Origin: Chitinophagaceae bacterium
Lineage (GTDB): Bacteria; Bacteroidota; Bacteroidia; Chitinophagales; Chitinophagaceae
NCBI GenBank assembly: GCA_947456825.1
Contig: CANGTM010000009.1
Location: 1 to 42,196 of the forward strand
Reading direction: 5' to 3'
Length of the DNA stretch: 42,196 nt
In this document: positions 10,206 to 17,900 of the stretch, piece by piece
How the letters are laid out: each line of letters starts with the position of its first letter
Numbering within the stretch: the stretch's first letter is position 1
The notes under the pieces: model-generated
What the model was told of the DNA's origin: nothing
Database searches by the model: none
Seen by the model: only the letters and a program-made list of their open reading frames with translations
Made by a program: the position numbers and the translations under genes

Positions 10206-11153
10206 ATGAAACAAACGATTGTAAACTATATAGAAAAACTTCCCATTGTTGGGTGGGCGCTTGCAAAAAGCAAATCTACCTCACTACCTGGATTCGGAGG
10301 TGTTGCCCTCTATGATGTTGCCCTTTTCTTTATTAAGCAGGTGCAGACCATCGGCATGACCGAACGAGCGTCCTCGATCGCATTTAATTTTGTGATGGCC
10401 ATTCCTCCGGCCATAATTTTTCTATTTACCCTTATCCCGTATTTACCCATCACCCAAGCTTTTCAGGGAGAACTTTACGGACTTATCAGAGATGTTATTC
10501 CGGGCGAAAAAGACAATGCTGTTTTGATCGGCTTTCTGCAAGACTTTATCAACAATCCTCGCAATGGATTACTATCGCTGGGTTTCGTACTATCGCTGTA
10601 TTTCTCGTCGAATGCCATGATGGGCATCATGCGGTCGTTCGATAAAAATTATGTTGGCTTTACCAAGCGAAAAGGATGGCATCGCCGGATCGTAGCCCTA
10701 AAGATCACTGCCATCTTGTACCTGATCGTATTTACCTCTCTGGCCACACTGATCGCCCGAGATGTTGTGTTACAATGGCTGGGCATAGAGAACACCCGTC
10801 TCATTGCGCTCATCATGAACCTTCGCTGGTTCGTGATCGTATTATTGTTTTTCTTTTGTATCTCCTTTATTTATCGACACGCCCCTTCGGTGCAAAAGAA
10901 ATGGAAGCTCATCAATCCCGGTTCGATACTCGCCACTTTTCTTATGTTACTGATGACACTGGCGCTGTCTTGGTGGGTCTCCCGCTTCGCCCATTACAAT
11001 CAACTGTATGGCTCTATCGGCACCGTACTCATTATCATGATCTTGATTTTTATCAACTCGTTGATCTTATTGGTAGGATTTGAGTTGAATGTTAGTATCC
11101 ATTCCCTGCATACGCAGGCCAGGGAAAAAGCGGAGATCGCGCAGGATGAATAA
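10206..11153 (+). CDS. YihY/virulence factor BrkB family membrane protein
   Basis: Multi-TM protein with ERASSIAFNFVMAIPPAIIFLFTLIPYLP and NPGSILATFLMLLMTLALSWWVSRF...YGSIGTVLIIMI. Confidence 0.85.
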   Translation: MKQTIVNYIEKLPIVGWALAKSKSTSLPGFGGVALYDVALFFIKQVQTIGMTERASSIAFNFVMAIPPAIIFLFTLIPYLPITQAFQGELYGLIRDVIPGEKDNAVLIGFLQDFINNPRNGLLSLGFVLSLYFSSNAMMGIMRSFDKNYVGFTKRKGWHRRIVALKITAILYLIVFTSLATLIARDVVLQWLGIENTRLIALIMNLRWFVIVLLFFFCISFIYRHAPSVQKKWKLINPGSILATFLMLLMTLALSWWVSRFAHYNQLYGSIGTVLIIMILIFINSLILLVGFELNVSIHSLHTQAREKAEIAQDE

Positions 11154-11184
11154 AAGACAGTCAACTACAATTATAGGAGGTCGT

Positions 11185-11769
11185 TTACAACGATAACCCC
11201 CAGTCTTGTTGTACTTGCTGCTTTACCGGATGTGACAGGTCAGAGCGTTGGTAATGCCCGATCGATTCCTTTTGTCTAAAGGCCTCATAGACCGTCACTG
11301 CACAGGCTACACTGATATTAAGTGACTGAATAATGCCAACTTGGGGAATTAAAAAATTTCCGTCGGCAAGCGCCCTGATCTCTTCGCTGACACCACTGTG
11401 CTCATTGCCAAATACCAACGCAACCGGACCGGTAAGGTCAAGAGAATACAAGGGAATGGCATCGGACGATAAATGGGTGGTAAGTATACGACCATAGTCC
11501 TTTCTTAGTTTGGCAACGCAAGCGGCCGTATCCTCGAATTGATGAATGGTCAGCCACTTTGCGGCACTAGACGAGCTGCGGGCACCCCATTTTTTATGAC
11601 GAGGGATTTTCGTATTCAAAATGTGTATCTCCTGGATTCCTACTGCATCGCAGGTACGCATAACGGCCGATATGTTATGCGGATCAAATACATTCTCCAA
11701 AACAAGTGTAATGTCTACTTGGCGTTTTTGCAACACCTCGGTTAATTTATGCGTGCGCTCAGGGGTCAT
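11185..11769 (-). CDS. SpoU/TrmH family tRNA/rRNA 2'-O-methyltransferase
   Basis: ENVFDPHNISAVMRTCDAVGI, ALVFGNEHSGVSEEI, IPQVGIIQSLNISVACAVTVYEAFRQ. Confidence 0.9.
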   Translation of the reverse strand: MTPERTHKLTEVLQKRQVDITLVLENVFDPHNISAVMRTCDAVGIQEIHILNTKIPRHKKWGARSSSSAAKWLTIHQFEDTAACVAKLRKDYGRILTTHLSSDAIPLYSLDLTGPVALVFGNEHSGVSEEIRALADGNFLIPQVGIIQSLNISVACAVTVYEAFRQKESIGHYQRSDLSHPVKQQVQQDWGLSL

Positions 11770-11770
11770 T

Positions 11771-12883
11771 TTATAGCAGCGTTAATGTGTAGTTTTTTTC
11801 GTGGAAGCTTAGGGCGGTCCACTGCGCCTGATACCCGGGTGCCAACCTACCCAGCTTGTCGTCTATGCCTAATGCCCTGGCAGGATACAGGCTGCACATA
11901 CGAAGCGCCTCCTCGGGTTCGATCGCTCCAAAATGTATCAGGTTATTGAGCGCCTTAAGCATGGTAAGCGAAGAACCACTCAATACACCCGACGCCTCGT
12001 AGTGGTCATTGACCAGCTGGTGTAAATAGGGTCCCTGTGAGGTATCCGTAACAGCATCCGTAATAACAAAGAGGCGTTCACCCAGTTGCTTCTTTGCAAT
12101 TTGCAAGGCGGCCCAATCCACATGATGGCCATCGGGAATGATACTTGCCATAGCGTTGTCTGCGCAAAATATCGCCCCTACCATTCCGGGATCGCGGTGC
12201 TGCAACGGCGACATTGCATTAAATAAATGAGTAGCCAGCGATACTCCATGTTTAAAAGCATCCGACCCTTGCCGAAATGTAGCATTACTGTGTCCGGCCG
12301 ATACCCTGATGCCAAGATCGCGGATCATCCCGATCAATTCAGGATCGCAAACCTCCGGAGCCAGTGTTATTAATTTGATGACATCCTCTCCTTCTTTTAA
12401 AAGATCGATCACTTCGGTCCTCGAAGGCGTGCGCAACAACGAAGCCACATGCGCCCCTCTTTTTAGAGGGTTTAGCCAAGGTCCCTCCAAATGTAGCCCC
12501 AAACAGCCCTGACCTCCTTGTTCCCAATAGGTGCGCACCGCACGAATGGCAGCGCTAAAAACCTGGGGCGTGTTGGTAGCCACCGTGGGCAAAAAATAGA
12601 AAGCCCCGCCAAGCAGGCAGTAGCGATGCAATAGCGACAAACTCTCCGTATCAGGAAAAACAGAGAACAACCTTCCATAGGCCCCATAGATCTGAAGATC
12701 GATGAAAGAAGGCACCAACAGATCGTATTGAGGGGCTCGGTCAGTGGGCTCTATGGCCTCTATTCGCCCCTCCCTTACCCATAAGGCCGAGTTCGCCACC
12801 CATTTCTCTCCTGTAAAAAGTTGACGGGCGGTGACAATGGTTCTATTACTCACGGGGCTCAAATTAATACATATTTTCAGCAC
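11771..12883 (-). CDS. nagA: N-acetylglucosamine-6-phosphate deacetylase
   Basis: PSFIDLQIYGAYG, LHLEGPWLNPLKRGAH, SAGHSNATF, ATHLFNAMSPLQHRDPG, IPDGHHVD, ITDAVTDTSQG. Confidence 0.9.
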   Translation of the reverse strand: MLKICINLSPVSNRTIVTARQLFTGEKWVANSALWVREGRIEAIEPTDRAPQYDLLVPSFIDLQIYGAYGRLFSVFPDTESLSLLHRYCLLGGAFYFLPTVATNTPQVFSAAIRAVRTYWEQGGQGCLGLHLEGPWLNPLKRGAHVASLLRTPSRTEVIDLLKEGEDVIKLITLAPEVCDPELIGMIRDLGIRVSAGHSNATFRQGSDAFKHGVSLATHLFNAMSPLQHRDPGMVGAIFCADNAMASIIPDGHHVDWAALQIAKKQLGERLFVITDAVTDTSQGPYLHQLVNDHYEASGVLSGSSLTMLKALNNLIHFGAIEPEEALRMCSLYPARALGIDDKLGRLAPGYQAQWTALSFHEKNYTLTLL

Positions 12884-12930
12884 TGCTTTGCCCCCTCTTC
12901 CGACGCTCGTTCAATTAGGTCAAAAAAGAT

Positions 12931-12944
12931 ATTGGGGGGCCAAT
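12931..12944. repeat. inverted repeat ATTGG-GGGG-CCAAT in the nagA/rhodopsin intergenic region
   Basis: Perfect 5-bp arms separated by GGGG. Confidence 0.5.
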
Positions 12945-12989
12945 TTGTGCATAACACACTCAAATTAGTAGTGACATTTTAACTAATAT

Positions 12990-13020
12990 TTTGATTTTCA
13001 TTTATTTAAGAATGTATTTG
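12990..13020 (+). promoter_or_regulatory. weak candidate promoter for the rhodopsin gene (TTTG-N21-TATTTG)
   Basis: AT-rich intergenic region; approximate match to Bacteroidetes -33/-7 elements. Confidence 0.25.
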
Positions 13021-13022
13021 TT

Positions 13023-13035
13023 ATTGATAATCAAT
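13023..13035. repeat. palindrome ATTGAT-A-ATCAAT upstream of the rhodopsin gene
   Basis: Perfect 6-bp arms with a 1-nt centre. Confidence 0.5.
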
Positions 13036-13055
13036 GTTAAAAACTTTAAATAGAA

Positions 13056-13104
13056 TTATAAAGCATTTTGAACTTTATAAAAATTTTTATGTTTAGCTTT
13101 ATAA
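13056..13104 (+). repeat. nested inverted repeats in the rhodopsin leader
   Basis: TTATAAAGC (13056-13064) pairs with GCTTTATAA (13096-13104); palindrome ATAAAAATTTTTAT (13077-13090) lies between them. Confidence 0.45.
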
Positions 13105-13147
13105 CGCTTGCCGTTTAACAACATTTTTTAACTAAAAACAACGAGCT

Positions 13148-13873
13148 ATGACCATTCTTTTGGACATCACTCAGATCAATCCGGGTGATTACAGGGCATT
13201 TACGTTCTTCATCGGCTGTATGGCCATGATGGCTGCCTCTGTATTCTTCTTCTTTGAGGTCGGTAACACAGAAAAAGCATGGAAGACTTCCGTGCTGGTT
13301 TCCGGACTCATCACCTTCATCGCAGCCGTGCATTACTATTACATGCGCGACTACACCATTGCAACCGGACAGTCTCCTACGTTCTTCCGTTATGTAGACT
13401 GGTTGCTAACAGTACCCCTGATGTGTGTAGAGTTTTACCTGATCACCAAAAAAGCGGGAGCCAAAATTGGCTTGCTGTGGAATCTGATCCTTGCATCAGT
13501 TGTGATGCTAGTGACCGGATATTGGGGTGAGGTAGCCGCAGGTGCTGACAACAGTAATGCTACCCTTTGGGGTACCGTCAGTGCAATTGCCTACTTCTAC
13601 ATCGTTTATCTGGTATGGATGGGTGATGTAAAGAAATTGGCTGCCAGTGCCGGACCTGCCGTAGCAAAAGCCAACTCATTATTGGGATGGTTCGTATTAG
13701 TAGGTTGGGCCATTTATCCTGTAGGATACCTGGCTGGTACCGCTGCCGGTCAGTGGTATGCTGGTTTCGCCAACCTGGGTCTTGACATGGATATCATCTA
13801 CAACATTGGTGATGCCGTCAACAAGATCGGTTTCGGTCTGGTTATCTATAACCTCAGCCGCTCTTCGAACTAA
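13148..13873 (+). CDS. type-1 microbial rhodopsin, proteorhodopsin/xanthorhodopsin-like proton pump
   Basis: Seven-TM; helix C RYVDWLLTVPLMCVEFYL (D84/T88/E95 = proton-pump DTE); H62 in helix B; retinal Lys K226 in DAVNKIGFGLVIYN; GWAIYPVGY in helix F. Confidence 0.97.
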   Translation: MTILLDITQINPGDYRAFTFFIGCMAMMAASVFFFFEVGNTEKAWKTSVLVSGLITFIAAVHYYYMRDYTIATGQSPTFFRYVDWLLTVPLMCVEFYLITKKAGAKIGLLWNLILASVVMLVTGYWGEVAAGADNSNATLWGTVSAIAYFYIVYLVWMGDVKKLAASAGPAVAKANSLLGWFVLVGWAIYPVGYLAGTAAGQWYAGFANLGLDMDIIYNIGDAVNKIGFGLVIYNLSRSSN

Positions 13874-13888
13874 TCTTTGACTTTTACT

Positions 13889-13925
13889 AAAGGGGGCTGT
13901 TTATTATAGGCAGCTCCCTTTTTTA
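13889..13925 (+). terminator. hairpin plus T-run between the rhodopsin and blh-like genes (terminator or attenuator)
   Basis: AAAGGGGGCTG-TTTATTATAGG-CAGCTCCCTTTTTTATTTT; stem with one G-U pair; ends just before the blh ATG at 13931. Confidence 0.8.
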
Positions 13926-13930
13926 TTTTC

Positions 13931-14836
13931 ATGACACCCATCCTTAAACAGCAAAGCTGGCTGACCCTGGCAGGTCTGGTCATGGGACTGATCTTTTGGA
14001 TAAGTCCCGTCCCGCACTCCTGGCAATGGGGTTTTTTCTTACTGGTCATCATAACCGTAGGACTTCCCCACGGCGCACTTGATTTTCTGGTGGCCGGAGA
14101 AGGAAAAAGCAAGGCAAAGCTGAGTACTTTTCTATTCTTTTATATCTCGCAATCGCTGGCTTTTCTATTGCTGTGGTTTTGGCCTATAGCCGCTGCCAGT
14201 TTATTTGTACTGTTATCTGCTTATCATTTTGGTGAAACCGATCTGCAAGAGTTCAGTCCGCACCCCTGGTTAAAACATTCCTCAATAGTATGCTATGGGC
14301 TAGCCACCCTCACTGCGCTACTTTTTGCCCACTATAGCGAGCTCATCGCGCTGATACCTGACATAGACGGCCAGGTTTCCCGATACGGAGCACTCACATG
14401 GCTCAAAGAAAATTACCTGACCATTTACCTTTTACTGATGGCAACAAGCATAGTATTCTTGCTGCAGCAGAAAAACATAGACAGAAGCCAGCTAGCTACC
14501 TTGCTTTTGTTAGGCATCCCCCAGATACTCATATTTACTCTTCCTTTTTTGGCGGGATTTACGTACTATTTTGGTATTTGGCACTCATTACTCTCTATTG
14601 CCACCATCCAAAAAAATACCAATACAGCTGGCTGGTCTCAGATCAGCAAATTGATCAATAAACAAACCGTATCATTTGCTTTATTGGCCTTAGTGGTCAT
14701 GGGCCTTTTGTATTGGATAATCAGCTCATTCTTTAATTACGATAATCAACTGTTGATCTTTTTTATCGGACTCTCCATCTTGGCCATTCCGCATATGCAG
14801 TTGATGCACCAACTGCTGACACGCCGCTACCAATAA
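13931..14836 (+). CDS. blh: Brp/Blh family beta-carotene 15,15'-dioxygenase
   Basis: Membrane protein with VGLPHGALDF, LLSAYHFGETDL, YFGIWHSLLS, ILAIPHMQLMHQL; adjacent to the rhodopsin gene. Confidence 0.9.
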   Translation: MTPILKQQSWLTLAGLVMGLIFWISPVPHSWQWGFFLLVIITVGLPHGALDFLVAGEGKSKAKLSTFLFFYISQSLAFLLLWFWPIAAASLFVLLSAYHFGETDLQEFSPHPWLKHSSIVCYGLATLTALLFAHYSELIALIPDIDGQVSRYGALTWLKENYLTIYLLLMATSIVFLLQQKNIDRSQLATLLLLGIPQILIFTLPFLAGFTYYFGIWHSLLSIATIQKNTNTAGWSQISKLINKQTVSFALLALVVMGLLYWIISSFFNYDNQLLIFFIGLSILAIPHMQLMHQLLTRRYQ

Positions 14837-14839
14837 AAA

Positions 14840-14865
14840 AGTCGGCCCCTTTGCAGGAACCGACT
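14840..14865 (-). terminator. terminator for the minus-strand gene at 14895-15356
   Basis: Minus strand: AGTCGG-TTCCTGCAAAGGGG-CCGACTTTTTT. Confidence 0.6.
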
Positions 14866-14894
14866 GTTGGAACGTATTCCACAAAACACCAACC

Positions 14895-15356
14895 CTAATT
14901 CGATGTCTTTCTTCTAAAAATAAAGCGGGTAATAAATATACCCACACCATCCGCTTTGCCGGCATCGCTTTCAACCGCAGAGGTAACATAAGCCAACTCC
15001 CACCCTTGCTTGACCAGGTTATTGATCTTTGAAGTAAGCACCGCATCGTTAGAAGCGATGTTCTGAAAGTTGATGCCGGTCATACTGTAGAAATTGAGCA
15101 ACTTGGTCTCGCTCAGTTCATCAATTTTAATATCACGGCGCTTAACGCCCCCTTGCTGGGAATCGTTTCCACTGCTGCGCTCGGTGGTCAACTCTTCGGC
15201 ATTGATCTGTCCGTTATTTTCAATGACCCTGGAACGACCAAGTCCCATAGGAACGATCGACTCTACCGAGGTAACGATCTTGTACTCGAACTGTGCTTGT
15301 GCGCGGGTGCCAAATAAAAAGGCGAATCCCATGGCAGCAAAGAAGATTTTATTCAT
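14895..15356 (-). CDS. secreted conserved hypothetical protein with DUF4177-like C-terminus
   Basis: Start MNKIFFAAMGFAFLFGTRAQA (signal peptide) preferred over the longer ORF; C-term LVKQGWELAYVTSAVES...FIFRRK. Confidence 0.65.
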   Translation of the reverse strand: MNKIFFAAMGFAFLFGTRAQAQFEYKIVTSVESIVPMGLGRSRVIENNGQINAEELTTERSSGNDSQQGGVKRRDIKIDELSETKLLNFYSMTGINFQNIASNDAVLTSKINNLVKQGWELAYVTSAVESDAGKADGVGIFITRFIFRRKTSN

Positions 15357-15474
15357 GTTGTGTAGGTTTTGATGGTTAAAGATAGTAAGGTCTTGTTTTT
15401 TGAAAGGAACTCCCCCGGCTGCCGGCCGAATATTAACAATTCGATAGGTCGCAAATAATTCGGAAATTTGCCAA

Positions 15475-16476
15475 ATGGCACCCTCGCAAATCGAATTAGC
15501 CGTAGATCTACTGAGCACTAACGAAGTAGTGTGTATTCCCACCGAAACCGTTTATGGGCTGGCGGCCAGTCTTTATAGCGAAAAGGCCATTGATAAGATC
15601 TACGCCCTAAAAGGTCGCCCCCGCACCAACCCTCTGATCGTACATATTGGCCGAAAAGAAGACCTTGCTCCCCTTTGTATCGAGGTACCTGCGCCGCTGC
15701 AACGGCTCATTGATCGCTTCTGGCCCGGACCACTTACCATCTTGGTAGAGAAATCGGATCGCGTCCCTTATACCGTTACCGCTGGCAGCTCAAGGGTGGG
15801 CGTACGAATGCCCAATCACCCATTGACCCTGGAGCTGTTGCGAGCCCTTCCCTTTCCATTGGTTGCTCCAAGCGCTAACCCCTATAATGCTATTAGCCCC
15901 ACCACCGCCAAGCATGTGCAGGATTTTTTTGGTTCTCAGATACCGCTACTATTAGATGGAGGGCCTTGCCAACAAGGATTGGAGTCTACCGTGGTAGGAA
16001 TTGAAAATGGAAAAGTGACTATTTACAGGCAAGGCATGATCACTACTGAACAGATTCGGGAGCTGGTGGGCGACGTGATAGAGGCCTCAGCAGAACTTAA
16101 GCTCGTCAACACAGACAATTCCACCAACGTTCCAGATACAGAAAAGGCGCAGGCATCCCCGGGAATGACCTTAAAGCATTACGCTCCCAAGACACCTACC
16201 CTGCTCTGTGAACACCTTGAAAAATTTTACGCGGAGGCCGAAGGAAAAGCGTTTTTACTTTTTCAAAAAAAACATCCCGCACTTCCTTTGGCACATCAGT
16301 ACGTATTGAGCGAGTCCGGCGACTTGGCAGAGGCAGCCGCACGATTATATCAATGTCTGCATGAAATGGACAGCAAATCGTATCGCCAAATTATTTGTGA
16401 GAAGTTTCCCGATATAGGTATCGGGCGCGCGATAAACGACCGCTTACTGCGAGCCGGCGGCGGTATTATTTCGTAA
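15475..16476 (+). CDS. L-threonylcarbamoyladenylate synthase (Sua5/YrdC/YwlC)
   Basis: STNEVVCIPTETVYGLAA, KGRPRTNPLIVHI, WPGPLTILVEKS, VAPSANPYNAISPTTAKHV, SPGMTLKHYAPKTP. Confidence 0.93.
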   Translation: MAPSQIELAVDLLSTNEVVCIPTETVYGLAASLYSEKAIDKIYALKGRPRTNPLIVHIGRKEDLAPLCIEVPAPLQRLIDRFWPGPLTILVEKSDRVPYTVTAGSSRVGVRMPNHPLTLELLRALPFPLVAPSANPYNAISPTTAKHVQDFFGSQIPLLLDGGPCQQGLESTVVGIENGKVTIYRQGMITTEQIRELVGDVIEASAELKLVNTDNSTNVPDTEKAQASPGMTLKHYAPKTPTLLCEHLEKFYAEAEGKAFLLFQKKHPALPLAHQYVLSESGDLAEAAARLYQCLHEMDSKSYRQIICEKFPDIGIGRAINDRLLRAGGGIIS

Positions 16477-17016
16477 TAGTTGCGCTGTGACTACGGCCGC
16501 CATTAATTGTATTGTTCCCATAGCAATAAAAAGCACTTCAAAAGAATAGTAGTAGGTCAACAAACCGCCCAGCGCAAAGGCCACACCCGAAACTATCTGC
16601 GATTGCCCAGATGAAAGGCCCCAGGCGTAGGTCTCATGATCGCGGTGTAAACTGGAAGAATATAATGAATCCCACAAAGGTGTTCCGATGGCTTCGGCCA
16701 CTCCTAAACCTACTTGTATCCAAAACAATTGCAATGGCGTCGAAACCAGCAGGTAGCCAAACGTGAGTAGCGCATTGAGGGTGTATCCCACTACCATCAT
16801 CTGCACCTTATACCCTCGTCGGTTAAATATTTTGCCTACCAGTATATAGCAAAAACCGGTACAAACCAGATAAGCCGACCAGGCCCAGGTAAGATCTAGT
16901 ACATCACCGCCGACCTTCTCTGAAAAGATCGCATAGAGAGGCCCCAGCATTCCTTCGCCAAAATACCAGATGTTGGCACCCCAGAGAAGAACTTTGGTTG
17001 TTTTACTCAGTTTCAA
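16444..17016 (-). CDS. half-length MFS-like membrane protein (190 aa)
   Basis: About six hydrophobic segments; VGKIFNRRGYKVQMMVVGY resembles the MFS loop motif; convergent 33-bp overlap with the Sua5-like gene. Confidence 0.6.
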   Translation of the reverse strand: MKLSKTTKVLLWGANIWYFGEGMLGPLYAIFSEKVGGDVLDLTWAWSAYLVCTGFCYILVGKIFNRRGYKVQMMVVGYTLNALLTFGYLLVSTPLQLFWIQVGLGVAEAIGTPLWDSLYSSSLHRDHETYAWGLSSGQSQIVSGVAFALGGLLTYYYSFEVLFIAMGTIQLMAAVVTAQLLRNNTAAGSQ

Positions 17017-17083
17017 ATGAATACAGTTTGGCCAATATTATAGAGTCTCCAGACAATAAGAAGTTTAATTCCCGGGAAAATGA

Positions 17084-17683
17084 TCAAGGTCTTGTGGCCT
17101 TACGGCAAATAAGGTGGCAGCCTTTACCACCACCACCGGGAATCGCCTCCCACACCTCCGCGACCTTAAGACGATAGGTATTTCGCTTTCCCTTTAAGGT
17201 AACATCAACGGTCGCATAAAAATCAAGTTGATACTGGTACCTAACCCGAGTATCCGACAATTTATAAGTAGGAGCCGCAAGATCGTAGTAATGAAAGGAT
17301 ATCGTAATACTATCCTCTCGAAAACTATGATAGACAAGATAGTCGTTCGCTATATTCTGAAGCTGTTCCTCTTGCGTTTCGACCCAGCCATTACTATGCA
17401 TGTACCTAAGATAGTCGGAGGTACGAAACTTGATGGTCTTAAGGTCGCGCTTTACGAGTGCCTGGTGATAGTCCAATGAATTACGGATCACTAACGCAGA
17501 CTTTTGATCTAAGCCAGCAACAGTCCTTGTTTTTTTTGACCCTGCATACAAATGAGCGGGCCACTGAAACCAGGCCTCTTTGTTGTGCCGGATCGTTATA
17601 CTGCTGTCTTGCGCCAGCGCCTGCATGGCATTCCCACCAAGAATCAATTGAAATAGAAACAAGAGAGGAAGTAATGGTCTCAT
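17084..17683 (-). CDS. secreted hypothetical protein
   Basis: Start MRPLLPLLFLFQLILGGNAMQALAQDS (signal peptide); the longer ORF-track start lies inside tRNA-Pro. Confidence 0.6.
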   Translation of the reverse strand: MRPLLPLLFLFQLILGGNAMQALAQDSSITIRHNKEAWFQWPAHLYAGSKKTRTVAGLDQKSALVIRNSLDYHQALVKRDLKTIKFRTSDYLRYMHSNGWVETQEEQLQNIANDYLVYHSFREDSITISFHYYDLAAPTYKLSDTRVRYQYQLDFYATVDVTLKGKRNTYRLKVAEVWEAIPGGGGKGCHLICRKATRP

Positions 17684-17697
17684 TGCTAACAAAGTAA

Positions 17698-17726
17698 TAA
17701 AAAAGCCCTGACAAAGGCCAGGGCTT
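17698..17726 (-). terminator. terminator downstream of tRNA-Pro
   Basis: Minus strand: AAGCCCTG-GCCTTTGT-CAGGGCTTTTTT. Confidence 0.75.
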
Positions 17727-17733
17727 GATTGAT

Positions 17734-17810
17734 TGGTCGGGACGACTAGATTCGAACTAGCGACCCCTTGCACCCCATGCAAGTGCGCTACCGGGCTGCG
17801 CTACGTCCCG
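17734..17810 (-). tRNA. tRNA-Pro (anticodon GGG), CCA encoded
   Basis: CGGGACGTAGCGCAGCCCGGTAGCGCACTTGCATGGGGTGCAAGGGGTCGCTAGTTCGAATCTAGTCGTCCCGACCA; acceptor CGGGACG/CGTCCCG; anticodon stem CTTGC/GCAAG with loop ATGGGGT; T-loop GTTCGAATC. Confidence 0.95.
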
Positions 17811-17839
17811 AACATGCGAAGAATCCTTCGCGGGGAGGG

Positions 17840-17847
17840 CAAAGGTA
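17840..17847 (-). promoter_or_regulatory. candidate -7 element (TACCTTTG) upstream of tRNA-Pro
   Basis: Minus strand TACCTTTG 29 nt upstream of the mature tRNA 5' end. Confidence 0.4.
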
Positions 17848-17900
17848 GGCTATTTTGCCTATTTTTTGAAACGACCGCAAAGCATTATCTTCGTCACTTA

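Noticed and set aside
10676-11083. 135-aa ORF overlapping the yihY gene in another frame
   Set aside because: Out-of-frame with a strongly supported membrane protein; no hydrophobic pattern or motif.
17684-17782. N-terminal extension MHGVQGVASSNLVVPTNQSSPG of the minus-strand ORF 17084-17782
   Set aside because: It is the tRNA-Pro sequence and its terminator translated; a signal-peptide start MRPLLPLLFLF exists at 17683.
17733-17900. N-terminal extension MVGTTRFELATPCTPCKCATGLRYVPNMRR of the plus-strand ORF at 17733
   Set aside because: It is the antisense translation of tRNA-Pro; the real dihydroorotase-like start is ATG 17901.
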